From Glandiceps talaboti (taxonomy: Eukaryota > Hemichordata > Enteropneusta > Spengelidae), in assembly GCF_964340395.1 (NCBI RefSeq), contig NC_135550.1, forward strand, positions 21,475,676-21,539,675: DNA of 64,000 nucleotides, written 5' to 3'. The first letter of the stretch is position 1, and the number at the start of each line of letters is the position of its first letter. Below the pieces are notes generated by a model that worked only from the letters and a program-made list of their open reading frames with translations, had not been told where the DNA came from and did no database searches. Shown here piece after piece: positions 32,458 to 44,610 of the stretch. Position numbers and translations under genes: made by a program.

Positions 32458-35400
32458 ATGTCTAGGTTTGTAAGAGGCCGTGGTGCGGGAAGAGGTGACC
32501 GGGGTAGAGGAGGGGAACAGAGGGGTAGAGGTAGGGGTAGAGGGCGAGGTCGAGGTCGGGGTCGCTTTCGCGGTAGAGGGTTCAGAGGTTTTGAACCATT
32601 TGATTCAACGCATCGTGATCGCGGTGATCGTGAAGATCGACTGTCATCTCGAGATCGTGGCCGAGAGCGAGACAGAGATAGAGACAGGGACAGAGAGCGT
32701 AGTTCTGGAGACAGTAAAAAACATCGAGAGCATGACCGTGATCGTGAACGCACCGAGAAGCAAGAAAGAAGGCGCTCACCATCACCTCGATCGCCATCAC
32801 CTACTGAAAAAAGGAAGGAGCCCGCTTCTGTTGAAGAGGGCATCAGAGTGACAGTACCTAATCAGGCATGGAAGGTAAAAGAGACGCCATCGTCGGCGAA
32901 AGGGCACGAGGATCGAGATCCTTTAGATATGTTTTACGAGGAAGGTCAGAAACCGGGCAATTTAAAGGGAAGGGAGGGGAGGAATTACTTGAATGAAAGG
33001 GAATCGGGAAGGGGGAAAATGGCAGCCACGGGTTTCGGTTCAAGTGTAAATGAATCCGACGGCGCCAAGTTCGTACAAGAACAAGTCAAGGCGGGTTTTA
33101 CTGAGAGGGGGCCAAGACAGTCTGTTGATCTTAAAATGGGTGCTATACCAAGACCACTGGCACTTGGCAAAGGTGGATCTTTTGCACCTGATCAAGTTAC
33201 TCAAATGGGAAAAGAAGGAAATGTGTCTGATAAAGAAAGACGACCCATAAGAGAGAGACTTGGCCCACAGCAGGAGGTGAGTACTGTTTTAAATGATTCA
33301 CAAAGAATCTGGTGATGCAACATGTAAGATAGCTGCAATAATTGTAGCATTGTGATTTTGAGGGTTTTTCATTCTGTTTTTGTGATTTTTTGCATTCCGA
33401 ACCCCTCAAAATCACAACACACACTATATTTATTGCAGCTGCTTGTAAAACTGAACATCAGTTTGTAATACAGCTACATTTACCCACTGCATAAACCAAA
33501 GGTTATATAACTTAGCAATCTTACAGCCATTCTAATGACATTTTATGAACATATGTCATTTTTAAAAATGGCCTATGTTCACAAATATATTGTTTTGATT
33601 TCAAAGTACTGTATGAAATGAGAAAAAGGTTTCATTATAAATATAATGTCAATAAATCTTATATGGTAATTGGCAATTCCCTCTTTCCCATTAGCTATTG
33701 ATAGACATATTTATCAGGTAAATGTAACGTAATTTGTAATTACTATATATTGTTGAGAATAAATTATTATTATTTATATATCCATATGTTAGAAACATTG
33801 GTTAGCAGTGACAATTTATTTGAAAGGGGTGGGGGGGGGGCATAGCCAGGTATTCATTTAAAGAATAGAAAGAAAAAAGAAGCAAGTATACATTGTTCAA
33901 TTGATAATGCCACACATATATCCCCCGTTGCTTAGATGCAGTGGTGTTTGAAGTTCAATTAGTCTGTGGCAGTGCCAAATCTACCTGATTTCATAGATTT
34001 TTAGCTGTTTTCCATGGAAACTTATGGTACAAGGTATGGAAATGTATGCAGGATTTTCTCCCCTGTTATTGGGATTCTCCAACACTTGAGATGTGAGAGT
34101 CTAAGGTATTGCAGCAATTTGAAGATTTTCACATTTGATGTGATTTCCACCACTCGGTTGTAGCAGCATTAAGTTACTGCAAATTTTGTCATCAACAGAA
34201 TCCCGCTCCCATACCCAAACCTCTTAATTTTCTGAGAGATGACAATGAATCAATCAGAATAACAGTGGGAAATGAAAAATTCAAGAAAGATGGTAGTCCA
34301 GTAAGAAATTTGAATAAGGAGTCTGCTATTGAAAGACTTGGACCACCCGTTGGAAAGCAACGTGGATCAAGGGAGAGCTCGAAAAGTAAAGATATTTCAC
34401 CACATAGAGGTAGTAGTGAACATCTATCAAGGTGAGAATGTAAAGAATGCTCACATCTGCAGAAGGTTTGACGCTATCCATCACTTCAGTGATGTACGTA
34501 TTACAGCGTCTGTTCGAAACCCAAAGCTCAAAATAATCACAGTGCACCAACCCTAAGATAATGCATTCTATGATACATTGAGAATATAGAAACTAACTGA
34601 AGAGGCAGGTGGAATTTTTTTGAGTAACCTGTGTAAGTATTATCTAAAATGGTTGATAAATTCTAACTTGTTTATGTACAGATTATGAGCTGGGATTTGT
34701 ATCATTTAAAACTTGAATTTTCACTAAGTTCTGTTAATTGGTAAAATTTGCTGAGTCTCTTCCCTGTTAAGTGTCACTAGTATGTAGATGTACCAGCTTT
34801 GTCAAAGTCTGTACTGTTCTTTCATTAATATATTTATTAAATTTGTTACAGGGATGATAGTAGTACTCAAAAAGCTCCTGAGATTAGAGAACACGTTCCT
34901 GAAAAAAAGGACAGAAGTTCTGTTGAAAAGAAGGAAAGATATAAGGAAGACAGAAGCAGGAGAAACAGGAGCAGTGAGAGGGACGGGTCCAGAGCGAAAG
35001 AAAAGAAAAAAGGGTATTATGAAAAAAAGGATAAATATTATAAGGACAAAGGATATAAGGATAAAGATAGGAGTAGAGATAGATATAGAAGCAGAAGTAG
35101 AAGCAGAGATAGAGACCACTATAGGCATAGAAGCTACAGTAGAAGTCCAAGTAGGAGCCGAGGTAAAGAGAAACGGTCCAAGGGTCACTACAAGGACAGA
35201 AGCAGGGACAGAAGTGGGAGCAGGTCCAAGGGTCACTACAAGGACAGAAGCAGGGGTAGAAGTAGGAGCAGTAGCTGGAGCAGTAGGAGTAGAAGCAGGA
35301 GCTGGACCAGGAGCAGAAGCAGAAGTCGGGACAGAGAAGACAGACATGGTAGAGATCATTACGAAGACAGGGGACAACATAAACTAACTACAAGTAGGGA

Positions 35401-36890
35401 AAGAGATTCATACAGAAGTTCAAAAGATAAGTCAAGCATTGAAAAAGAAAAAGTTCATAAGATAGTGCATGAGGATTTACTTCGAGATGAATACCATGTT
35501 GAAAAGCAAAAATATGACTATCCTGAGGTTAGAAATCAAGATATATATATGCCCATGGATGCTCATAAAAGAGATAGAGTTGATGAGAGAAGAGGCAATG
35601 ACATGAAAGATGTCCAAATGAGAGTAGAGCTTAGTCCAGAAAAACAAAATATCAACAGAAGAGTTAAGATCCATACAGAAGATCCTGGCATGGATTATCC
35701 TTATCAGTCTCGTACATTCAGAGATGATCTTCAAGAACCTCAACAAAAGGACATGGACTTTGAAAGAAAATCCAGAGAGGAAGAGCATGGCTTTAGTTTC
35801 TTTGGTTTGTCAGGTGGACTTGGTTCGGCTGACTTTAAAATTCCTGGACTTGCTGATGACGATGATTATAGAGGCACAGGCACAGGTTTTGCTACAGTAG
35901 ATGATGAAGATAAATTTCTATATGGAGATGAAGAGGAAGATGAGGAGACTAAATCTCAACTGTCAACTAGTCATACTGTAAGACAAGGCAGGACAGATTT
36001 AAGTCCAAAGAGACCAGATGGGAAAGGAAGGCAACGCAGAGACTCCATAGAGTCTTATCATTCAGCTAGTAGTCATGACCCAAGGCGTTCCAGAGATGGT
36101 GACGAAAGAAAGGACAAACGCCCAACAGGAGATACCTACTGGAATGTTGGATATGAAAGGAACAAAGCTGGTGAAGACAGGTTTATTGACAATGTTCCAA
36201 AAGATGTACATAGGTCCTCAATGGACACAGGCAGATATACAGACAGGGCCCTAGTGGATCAACATGATAGACAAGACAGAGGGCAAAATATTGGCACTGC
36301 TAAAAGGCCTGATTTTGAGTCTCAATTTAGTCATGACAGTGATAGAAGACAAATCAGAGAAGCAGAAACTCAACATAACTATCATAGACAGCAGGAAATA
36401 CTTCAAACCCAGCAGAATTATCATGAACAGCAAGATGATAGACAACAGCAGTATGAGCCTTCAAGGCCAGAAAGCGAGGCTTCAAAACAGGTAGATGGCC
36501 AGTCTGAGGAAGGTGCCGACTCAAATTTCACCAATCAACAGATTGTCAACATTCTATCAGCTATTGGGTTTGATTTTGATAAGTCCAAAGAAATGCAGAA
36601 CAAACTGAAAACTGAACCCCCTCAAAAGCAGGTGGAAGAGAAACCACCAAAACAGATGATCCAGAAGGAGGAGTTTTTCCAGAAAAGAGGTCATGACCAG
36701 ATGTCACCACAAATGCAAAGAGGTCCAGCTCCATACCCGCAACAAAGACAGCAACGTCCACCAGATAGTGCTCCATACCCACAACAAAGACAACAAGGTC
36801 CACCAGATGCTAATATACAAAAAGAGTCAAACCTTTATCCCAATACTGGACACAATACACACCCCCCATATTTTGTACAACAACAACAGC

Positions 36891-36925
<35 letters not shown>

Positions 36926-39900
36926 CCACCTCCGGCTCAGCCACCATTTGGGTTTGACAACAGAGGTGTATACCAACAAAATGAACCCCATAGTAATTAT
37001 CCTAGTGAACCATACTGGTCAACAGGATATGGCCAGCCTGGACAAGGACCAGCATATGGATTCCCACCAAGTCAAGATGAAATTCCTCCAATAGAAGAAA
37101 ACTTGCACGAAGAGCCACAAAGTATACAGACTGTAACTGTATCCAATCTGGTTTCTGTACCAATTATTCAAGACCTTCCAGTGAACAGGTCACAGAGATC
37201 TTCAAAACGAGTTGTTTTACCACCAAAAAAGGAAATGGATTTAAAGGAAAGGGAAGAAATGATGAGGAAAAACTTAGAAGAAAAGGAACGAATGAGACAG
37301 AAAGAACTAGAAAAAGAGCGAGCAGCTGAAAAACGGAAACATCTCCATGAAATGGAAAAGAAAAGGCAGGCAGAGCTTGAGAGAGAACGGCAAATCAGCA
37401 GACTTCAAGAACTGCAAAAAAACAAACAGGTTTATCAGAATAGACTAGAGTACTTAGAAAAAGAATTAGAAAGACTAAAAAAGCAGCAAGGTGATCTTAT
37501 GAGAAAGAAACAAAGGCAAAAAGATGGTCACAAAGACCCACTCATTCTTGAAAATAGCAAAATGCAAGATCAGATTGGAAAACAAATATACCTGCTGAGA
37601 AAAAAAGTCAGTGAAGTGACAGAAGAATCTGAAAAAACAGATGCTGCTTTGGATGGTAGAGAGGTACAAAAGGATAAAGATAGCAAAGCCTCGTCAGAGA
37701 AGAGTGGTGACAAAAAGGTAAGGAAAGCCAAAGCTGATTTAGTGCATATCTGGATACCCTGTATATTTGGATACAGTGTTTATATATCTGGATATAATGT
37801 GTGCATATGTGGATACATGGTTTGCATGTCTGGGTACATTGTATGCATATCTAGATACATTGTTTGTATATCTGGATACATCGTTTGCATGTCTTGATAT
37901 ATTTGCTGACATGTCTGGTATCATACAAACACCACCCAAAATGGTGCACATGTGGCAATGCTGTACAACGTTGTACCTATGTTTTAACAGTATATTAGTG
38001 TTTTCATGTCAACTTGACCATTGTAGTATAACTTTGACAACTTTCGTGTTTGGTGAATATTGTTATCATGATTATGTATTTTTTAAACTTTTGAAAACCC
38101 TTTCTGATAAATTTAGGAGGCTTCAGATAAGAAGGTGGAAGAAAAGAAGCAGTCCAAAGAACAACAACAAAAAACATCTCAGGTTAAATCAGCCAAAGAA
38201 ATTGAAAAAGAAGGGTCTAAATATAAGTTTCACTTTACATATGTGGATCATACTGATCACTGGTGTCAAACTTGTAACTTGACTTATGCATCTCTGAGTG
38301 AATACTTGAACCATATACAATCAAGGACTCATTGCAAGGTATGTCTCCAAATAATAAGTTAACCATGCCCATTTATATTAAAGTTAAGTCTCGTGTTTCT
38401 GAGTGATTACTTACTTGAAGCCTGCGTAAGCTATTAAAGTCTCATCAACTTCTGTCTCCAAGTGACTATGTGACTTGTGTCACTTGTATGAGCTAATTCT
38501 GATATCAAGGTATGTCATTGCATGATTACTTGAACCATGTATAAGCTAAGTCTCGTATCAATGCCTGTCTCAGGAGATTACTTGAACCTATTCTCATATC
38601 AAGGTATGATGCAATTTAGCAGGTACTAACAAATTGGTAATTAGGATAGAAGTACATCCCCATGTTGGTGAACTTGACATTCTTGTCAACATTGTCATAC
38701 AGATTAGTTACTTTAATACTAATATTTAATAGCCATCTGTATTGTCGCATTAATTGCAGTCAAACAAATTTGGGAGAGATTTTATTGTATTGAGATCTTT
38801 AAAAAAGAGTTAGTTTTTTCCAAAGATACAGTGATTATATTTTCAACTGCTTTTGGTCATTGATTCTGGATAGGAAAAAGTAGCAGCGTTAGGCAGATAT
38901 GATTTTGGAGGCACTGTAAATTATTAAGTGCAGTGCTTAATTTGTGAAAGCATATCGTATGTTTTTTCTACCTTTCACAGAAAATGGATCCCACAGACAA
39001 GCCAATGAAATATTTAGAGGATCAAAAATTTATTCCCACACAGCCACAAGAAGCAGTTTCACATAGACTTTGTACTCCACTTAAAGGTATTCATTGACAA
39101 TAGAAGATGGTTTGCTTTTTTTTAGCATTTTATAGTTAAAAATTGGCTGGTGATAGTACAACATACATTGTAGACATGTTGTCATCACTTTCTATATCCA
39201 CATCTGGCACGTGACATTCTTGTAATGCTGGATGAACATCATTGTTATCATGGTGTTCACTCCTTCCAAAGGGATACAGCCATATAAAGGTTAATCATCT
39301 GGTAAAAAATACTATAAATGACTGATCTTGATCACATGAGCATGGCAGATTTACATTTTTCTTCACAATCATGCAACTTTTCCAGTGGGGTCAGGAAGAA
39401 GACTTGCTTGTTTTAAAGTTTGAAGTAACAGAACGTTGTGCCATCCATATCAAGTGAGCAACCCCCATGGTAATGGCAGCAGATTCATACATGTTAACAG
39501 CAGGAACAGTTTTGTGTGTTTCAAAGTTTGAGATAGTGTTATACTACCAGTATAGTTTAGTATGGGAGATTGACAATGCTTTTGGATGTAAACAAATCAC
39601 CATTGATGGTTCCTAAACCAACTGCTAAGCAAATGATAGTCATTGAATGAAAACTCTATTCAGCCAAGCAGTATACAGTGCTGTACACCTATTACAGAAG
39701 TCACTGTAGACGAGTGAAGCTCATAGGTGTAACATTAACTGAAATACGGTAAAAATGCACTATTGAACTTCCAGCTGAAGTCATTTCTGTGGGATTCACT
39801 TGTGTACAGGGAGATTTGTATTTGTTGTATCACATGGGAATATCATGTTCTATTCTGCTGCATAACTGTTTCACAATGTAACCTTAGGTCTGACATTTTG

Positions 39901-42900
39901 TAGTCGGCCAATTTGACCCCAATACTTATAAAAACTTACAGATATTTTGGGAGACAGTAGATTTTTACTGATTATCTTTATGTTTTATTTCAGGGTCAGA
40001 GTTCATGATGCCAGCGCATGGATTTTTCTGTTCACTTTGTAAGGAATTTTACTATGAGAAAATGAATGCTAGCAATCATTTAAAAGAAAAAGCACACAAT
40101 GACAAATACCAGGTGAAGTGATATTTAGTTTGAATCCTATAGTAATGTCTGGATGACAAGTAATTTCAAGACAAAGCCAATTGGGTCCTTTATATGCAAA
40201 TGATATAAAACAATTTGATAGGAGTGGGGTGAAAGACCAAAACTCAAAAACGACCTTCGTCGTATATCTGGTTCAAAGTATTCCCAGGCATTTCTTGATG
40301 ACAATATTCATTTTGCACTAGGGATTTCTTGGTTCCCCAAACCCTTGAAGGGTGGTTATCCTTTGTTCAGCCCATATTAGGGTATTACTGTAAGTACAAA
40401 TAATGCCATACTCATTTTCTTTGTCAAGCTGGCTATCATCATCTCATCTGTAGCAGTTTAGGTAGCACAGAAGCCTACTTGCCTCATCAGAAGTTCATAT
40501 AGATTCAAATTTATTGGACATAGGCTGGAAGTCAAGGAAAGCTTTCAAAAATTCTTGATATTTTGTTGAACTTATGTATTACATCATATTCACAAGGGCT
40601 GTATACATAACAAAGATACCTTTTCCTGATTCAGAATTAGAAATTACCATAAATCTCTTGAATTAACTACCAATACTCACCTTTCCTATGTTGTCTTTAC
40701 AGGAATTCCTGGAAGCTAACCCTTTTTATATAAAAAAACGGGAATTGGATAGGGCTGCTACTGCAGCAATACTTGGAAGTGTAGACAAGTGGAAAGAAGC
40801 AGAGAAAGTAGCCAACGAAAACAGGAAACGACACTTGATTCAGCAAGAAATGGAAGCACAAAAGAAACAGAAACTAGAAGAACAGTTAAAAATATTGGAT
40901 GAGAAAAAAGCCAAACTGATAGAAACTGAAATGAAACAAAAAGTGCAGGAATTAGATGCAGACGGTACTGATGGTGGATCTAATGCACCAGACAGTTCCA
41001 AAAGTAGTGGTGGAAAAGGTGGAATCAAATTGACTTTGTTAGGAGAGAAAAAAACACCTGATGAGCTCAAAGGATTTGGAAAATTCTCCTGGCCAGGTGG
41101 TTGTGCACCACCACCAACAACTACAAGCAACACTGTAACCCAAGCATCTGCCAAAGGTGATAAGTCTGGAATCACTATTAAACTGAGTGGCAAGACTCTC
41201 ATTCCACACACCTCACCTTGGACTCCAGTCTCTCAAACTCACACTAATACATCCAATAAAGAGCTATTTCCACTGCGAAAGAAACAACCAGACAGACCTG
41301 CTCCTCTTAACATGTTCTTGGAAATTAATGCTGGTGCAAAGGGAAAGTCACTTCCAGTTGTGGCCGATGCACCAACCAAGGGTGATATTGCCAAAGCATT
41401 TTCTGGCAAAGGTGGCAATAAGGAACCTCCTTCATCTAAACCAAATATTCCATCTACAACAACTACCAGCACCACTGTAACTAGATCAACATCACAAGTA
41501 ATTGGTCAAAAAACCACAACAGTGGTTAAAACCGTAACATCAAGCACTCCTCAAAATGTATCATCATCTTCATCAGTGCAGGAAAAGCAAGATGTTGACA
41601 TACCAGGAGTAGATGAAGGGGCATCTTCCAGCTCTAATCTACCAAAACCTAAACCACCACCTCCACTGTCTAAGGATACCAGTCGTACTGCCAATCCAAA
41701 GTCATTTGCTTCATCTTCAGCAAAAGACTTGTATGGAATATTCTTTAGTGGCAGTTCAGGCAAAAATGGTGATCCCAACAAGCCTCCAGGTCAACTTCAA
41801 AAACCAGGAACTGGGGTTCAAGGTGATGAGGATGCATTCTTGGGAGGTATGCAACTTGCAAGTCATTCCTACATTCCTAGATTGTATTGATTATGTGTGA
41901 TTCTCTGCTAGACAGTAATTGGTTGCAGTACTTGTGTTGGCAATTAGAGTGCCTGGACTGCAGGATTGTGTGATTATAATGCTAATCATCATAACATGTA
42001 TGTAACACAAGTTAAAAGCATTTCTGTTAAGCAAATCCTCAAGTCGTTACACGTCAGTGCAATAAGGTCGTATCTTCTATACAATATCTGCTATTACAAT
42101 TGTATACAGATATGGACTTATTGCACAGACGCAACAAAGTATTTTCATACACAAGCTATGATTTGTTGGTACCCACTGATTGACGATTATTATTACACAG
42201 TAATGTAGGCCCTCCCAGCCCATAATGGACGGAAGCAAACTTTGAACGACATAATGGGCGGGGCGACAGCCGAGCCCATTATGGAGTGCAAAGTTTGCTT
42301 GAGTCCTTTATGGACTGGGAGGGCCTACATTATTGTTATTATTTTATAGTTTTGCCAATTCCAGTGAATTTGTAGACCGAGAAACGCAAAACAACGTATA
42401 ATATACACAGCGCTGAACATCGTCTGCCACGTTCGGCCCGGAAGCTGAATACTAATCATAGCGACACACGTACGTACACGTACACACACATATACACTTC
42501 AATGAACTGCTGTGAATACAAATTTGTTTCATTTTAATTTCAATCTTTTAAAAAAAATTCTTATGGTGTTTACCCTGTAATTTCCCTGTTCTTAAATACC
42601 CACACCTTTATTGCCTTACGGACATAAGCTTGTATTGTTATGCTCGTTCCGGGGCCGCGATGCCCAATAACGGAGTACATTATCAGTAATAATGTACAGC
42701 GATGACGTCACAAAATTCACTGGAATTGGTAATGCTATAATATAATATGAGTTATATGGTGATAGAAATAATAAATTTCACATCTTTAAGATGCAATATC
42801 AGTTTATACCACATTTTGAGCATGTTACCGCTTGGTGCTGCACCTCAAAGATGTTACCAATGTACTGCATCGTGAAAATGTAAAGTGCATTATTTGTCAC

Positions 42901-43066
42901 TTCTTGGTAATTGAATAAATCTTACTAACAGAGTAGCCAATATGTCTCAAGACAATCATGCTGTTATTTCATATTTTTTTATTTTTCAGACTCGGATAAT
43001 GAGAGCTATGGTAGTGGCATTAGTATGACGCTTGGAAGTGATGTTGAAGTGCTAGATGAAGTCTAG
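32458..43066 (+). CDS. ZNF318: ZNF318-like nuclear matrin-type zinc-finger protein
   Basis: Eight coding exons in phase (1861 residues; human 2279): 32458-33276, 34199-34431, 34852-37717, 38117-38338, 38981-39086, 39994-40112, 40703-41846, 42990-43066. Order: Arg-Gly box (about 1-45), RD/RE/RS-rich segments (50-110 and 355-560), acidic patch, Gln run (about 1025-1041), charged coiled coil (about 1140-1275), two matrin/U1-type C2H2 fingers (WCQTC...H...H near 1354 and FFCSLC...H...H near 1426), a second basic coiled stretch, then low-complexity Ser/Thr/Pro. The LDRAATAAILGSVDKWKEAE block after finger 2 is well ordered. RS plus U1-type fingers suggest RNA-linked nuclear work; in mammals ZNF318 affects IgM/IgD expression and transcription. 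Start in good context (GCCATGT). Symbol rests on domain order and on lying head-to-head with ABCC10. Confidence 0.85.
36878..36924 (+). repeat. (CAA/CAG)n coding Gln run in ZNF318
   Basis: About 16 glutamine codons, mostly CAA, followed by PPPAQPP. In frame within exon 3. Confidence 0.95.
37740..37905 (+). repeat. 24-bp minisatellite at the start of ZNF318 intron 3
   Basis: Unit like ATATCTGGATACATTGTTTG plus CATG, about seven diverged copies, beginning 22 bp after the exon 3 donor (AAAAAG|GTAAGG). The frame stays open through the whole array, so failure to splice would add a Tyr/Cys/Ile-rich tail of about 60 residues before a stop. Confidence 0.85.
38290..38612 (+). repeat. About 60-bp degenerate array seeded on the ZNF318 exon 4 end and donor
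   Basis: The exon 4 end AGTGAATACTTGAACCATA...CAAGGTATGTCTCCA is followed by diverged copies starting near 38402, 38461, 38522 and 38577 (for example ATGATTACTTGAACCATG). AAGGTATG donor-like sites recur at about 38507 and 38602. The copied part encodes the His end of the first zinc finger. Confidence 0.75.
42201..42332. mobile_element. 132-bp palindromic element in ZNF318 intron 7
   Basis: TAATGTAGGCCCTCCCAG (42201-42218) is the exact reverse complement of 42315-42332, and the pairing resumes inward (GGAAGCAAACTTTG with CAAAGTTTGCTTGAGTCC). A small foldback/MITE insertion. Confidence 0.75.
42341..42746. mobile_element. 406-bp element with long inverted ends in ZNF318 intron 7
   Basis: ATTTTATAGTTTTGCCAATT and CCAGTGAATTTGT (42341-42373) match the reverse complement of 42710-42746 with few differences. 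The interior has no coding frame; it holds a GTACATTAT/ATAATGTAC palindrome and a CRE-type TGACGTCA at 42703. Adjacent to the palindrome at 42201-42332, so the two may be one composite element. Confidence 0.65.
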
Positions 43067-44610
43067 CCAAATTTTAGACATTAAAATGGAAAATGCTCTC
43101 TCATTCCGGCAAAGATTACCTTTACCCAGACAATGAATGATACAGACTTACTCATAAAGTTGGTTGAAGGGGATCTGTTGTAGTGACAACTTAAAAGTTC
43201 ACTGTGAGAATGAAGAACAAAGCAGTCTAGTACAACAGAAGTACATTTTATTTTATCTTATTTTATTTTTATTTTATTGTCGTTTGGTTCTACAAATGTA
43301 TACTCAGTAAGGGAAGAGTAGTTGGTAGTGTTACTAAGAGCAAAAGTATTGTTTTGTCAATGTTTTTTTTTAGTTTGTATGTATGTAGTCTGATGTCACA
43401 ACTCTGATGAAGACAAGATAAGTTATTTTCATCTTCTCAATAACTGCTTTTCAGAGTCAGTGTTCTTGTATTTTTCGTGTCTCAGAAGCTACTTCACTCA
43501 GTCTTAATACAAGTGTATTTCACCTTTGTAGTACAAAGTAGTTCAGTTTGACTACTGAATCATTCATTGAGCTTTCAATCTGTCCTTGTCAACACGACCC
43601 TTTTTCATAATAACTAATTGACTAGTTACAGCTAATCTTTTGTTATTCTGAAGGAGATTGTCAACCAGAACAGAAGGAAAGCTTAATGGCATTTATTCCT
43701 AGAAAGTTGAGCTGCTTGTGTGTAGTTGTAACTTTTTAGAGTTCAATTGATAATAATAGGCTGATGAATATTTTTAGTCACCTTTGTTGTATTGACTTTA
43801 CACAATCACACTGCCAATAAAAACTACTATGATGTATGTTTGTATACATGTACCATATTCGTAATACCATGAATATGAGTTTAAATTGCTTTGCACCATG
43901 GATATGTCATACTGTTGTTCTTGTTTATTTGTGTTTGACGAAAAAACAAAATCCAGCTAGACCCAAAAAAAAAAAAAAAGATTATGAAAATTGATCATGT
44001 ATTACTGGCATGTCTTCAGGTCTTTTTAGGTGTTTGATTAGATGCTTCCAAAACGCTTCATAGTAAAGATCCATGCAGTCAAAGTTTTGAAATTTCATAC
44101 CATCTTTGTGTTCCATATCTGGTAGTATAACCTGCCAGTGATTTTATAACCTCCCACTATTAGTTCTATTTGTAATCTCTTCCAATTAAAAATGGGTTGG
44201 TTTGTGGAATAGTTTTTCATACCATAGGGACTTTATTGTGTGAATTAAAGTTCAACTTGTGGAGCAAATATTCTCACTACTAAACTGTCCACTAAACTTA
44301 AAGGTGTTTGAAAAATCCTCACCAGTTCCTATTTCAAGCTATTATCTTACCATAGCTATGAACTTGAACAAGTCTTTTAACTTATGAGATGCAGACAGTG
44401 GTATCACATTTGGTTCAGTATTGTCAACGTCAAGTTCATCTATCTACCACTGTGCATGACCCAGGGAAAAGTACACAATAATGACATATAAATGGACATG
44501 TTATGAATATCACATATATATCATCCAAAATCTATGAGAAGTGTACAAAACAAGATTGTTTAGAAAGATTCTTAATGTTTGATTTAAAATAAAAGAAATT
44601 ATAATGTCTT
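43067..44610 (+). other. ZNF318 3' untranslated region
   Basis: No coding after the TAG at 43064. AATAAA occurs at about 43816 and again at 44588-44593, the latter followed within 20 bp by a GT-rich TTTGTTGTGTG element, the classical layout of a strong poly(A) site. Confidence 0.6.
44588..44593 (+). terminator. Probable ZNF318 poly(A) signal
   Basis: AATAAA followed by the downstream GT-rich stretch at 44606-44620. Confidence 0.6.

Noticed and set aside
34802-35380. 192-residue minus-strand frame rich in Ser, Thr and Pro
   Set aside because: It is the shadow of the RS-rich coding sequence of ZNF318 exon 3, which is biased enough to keep antisense frames open.
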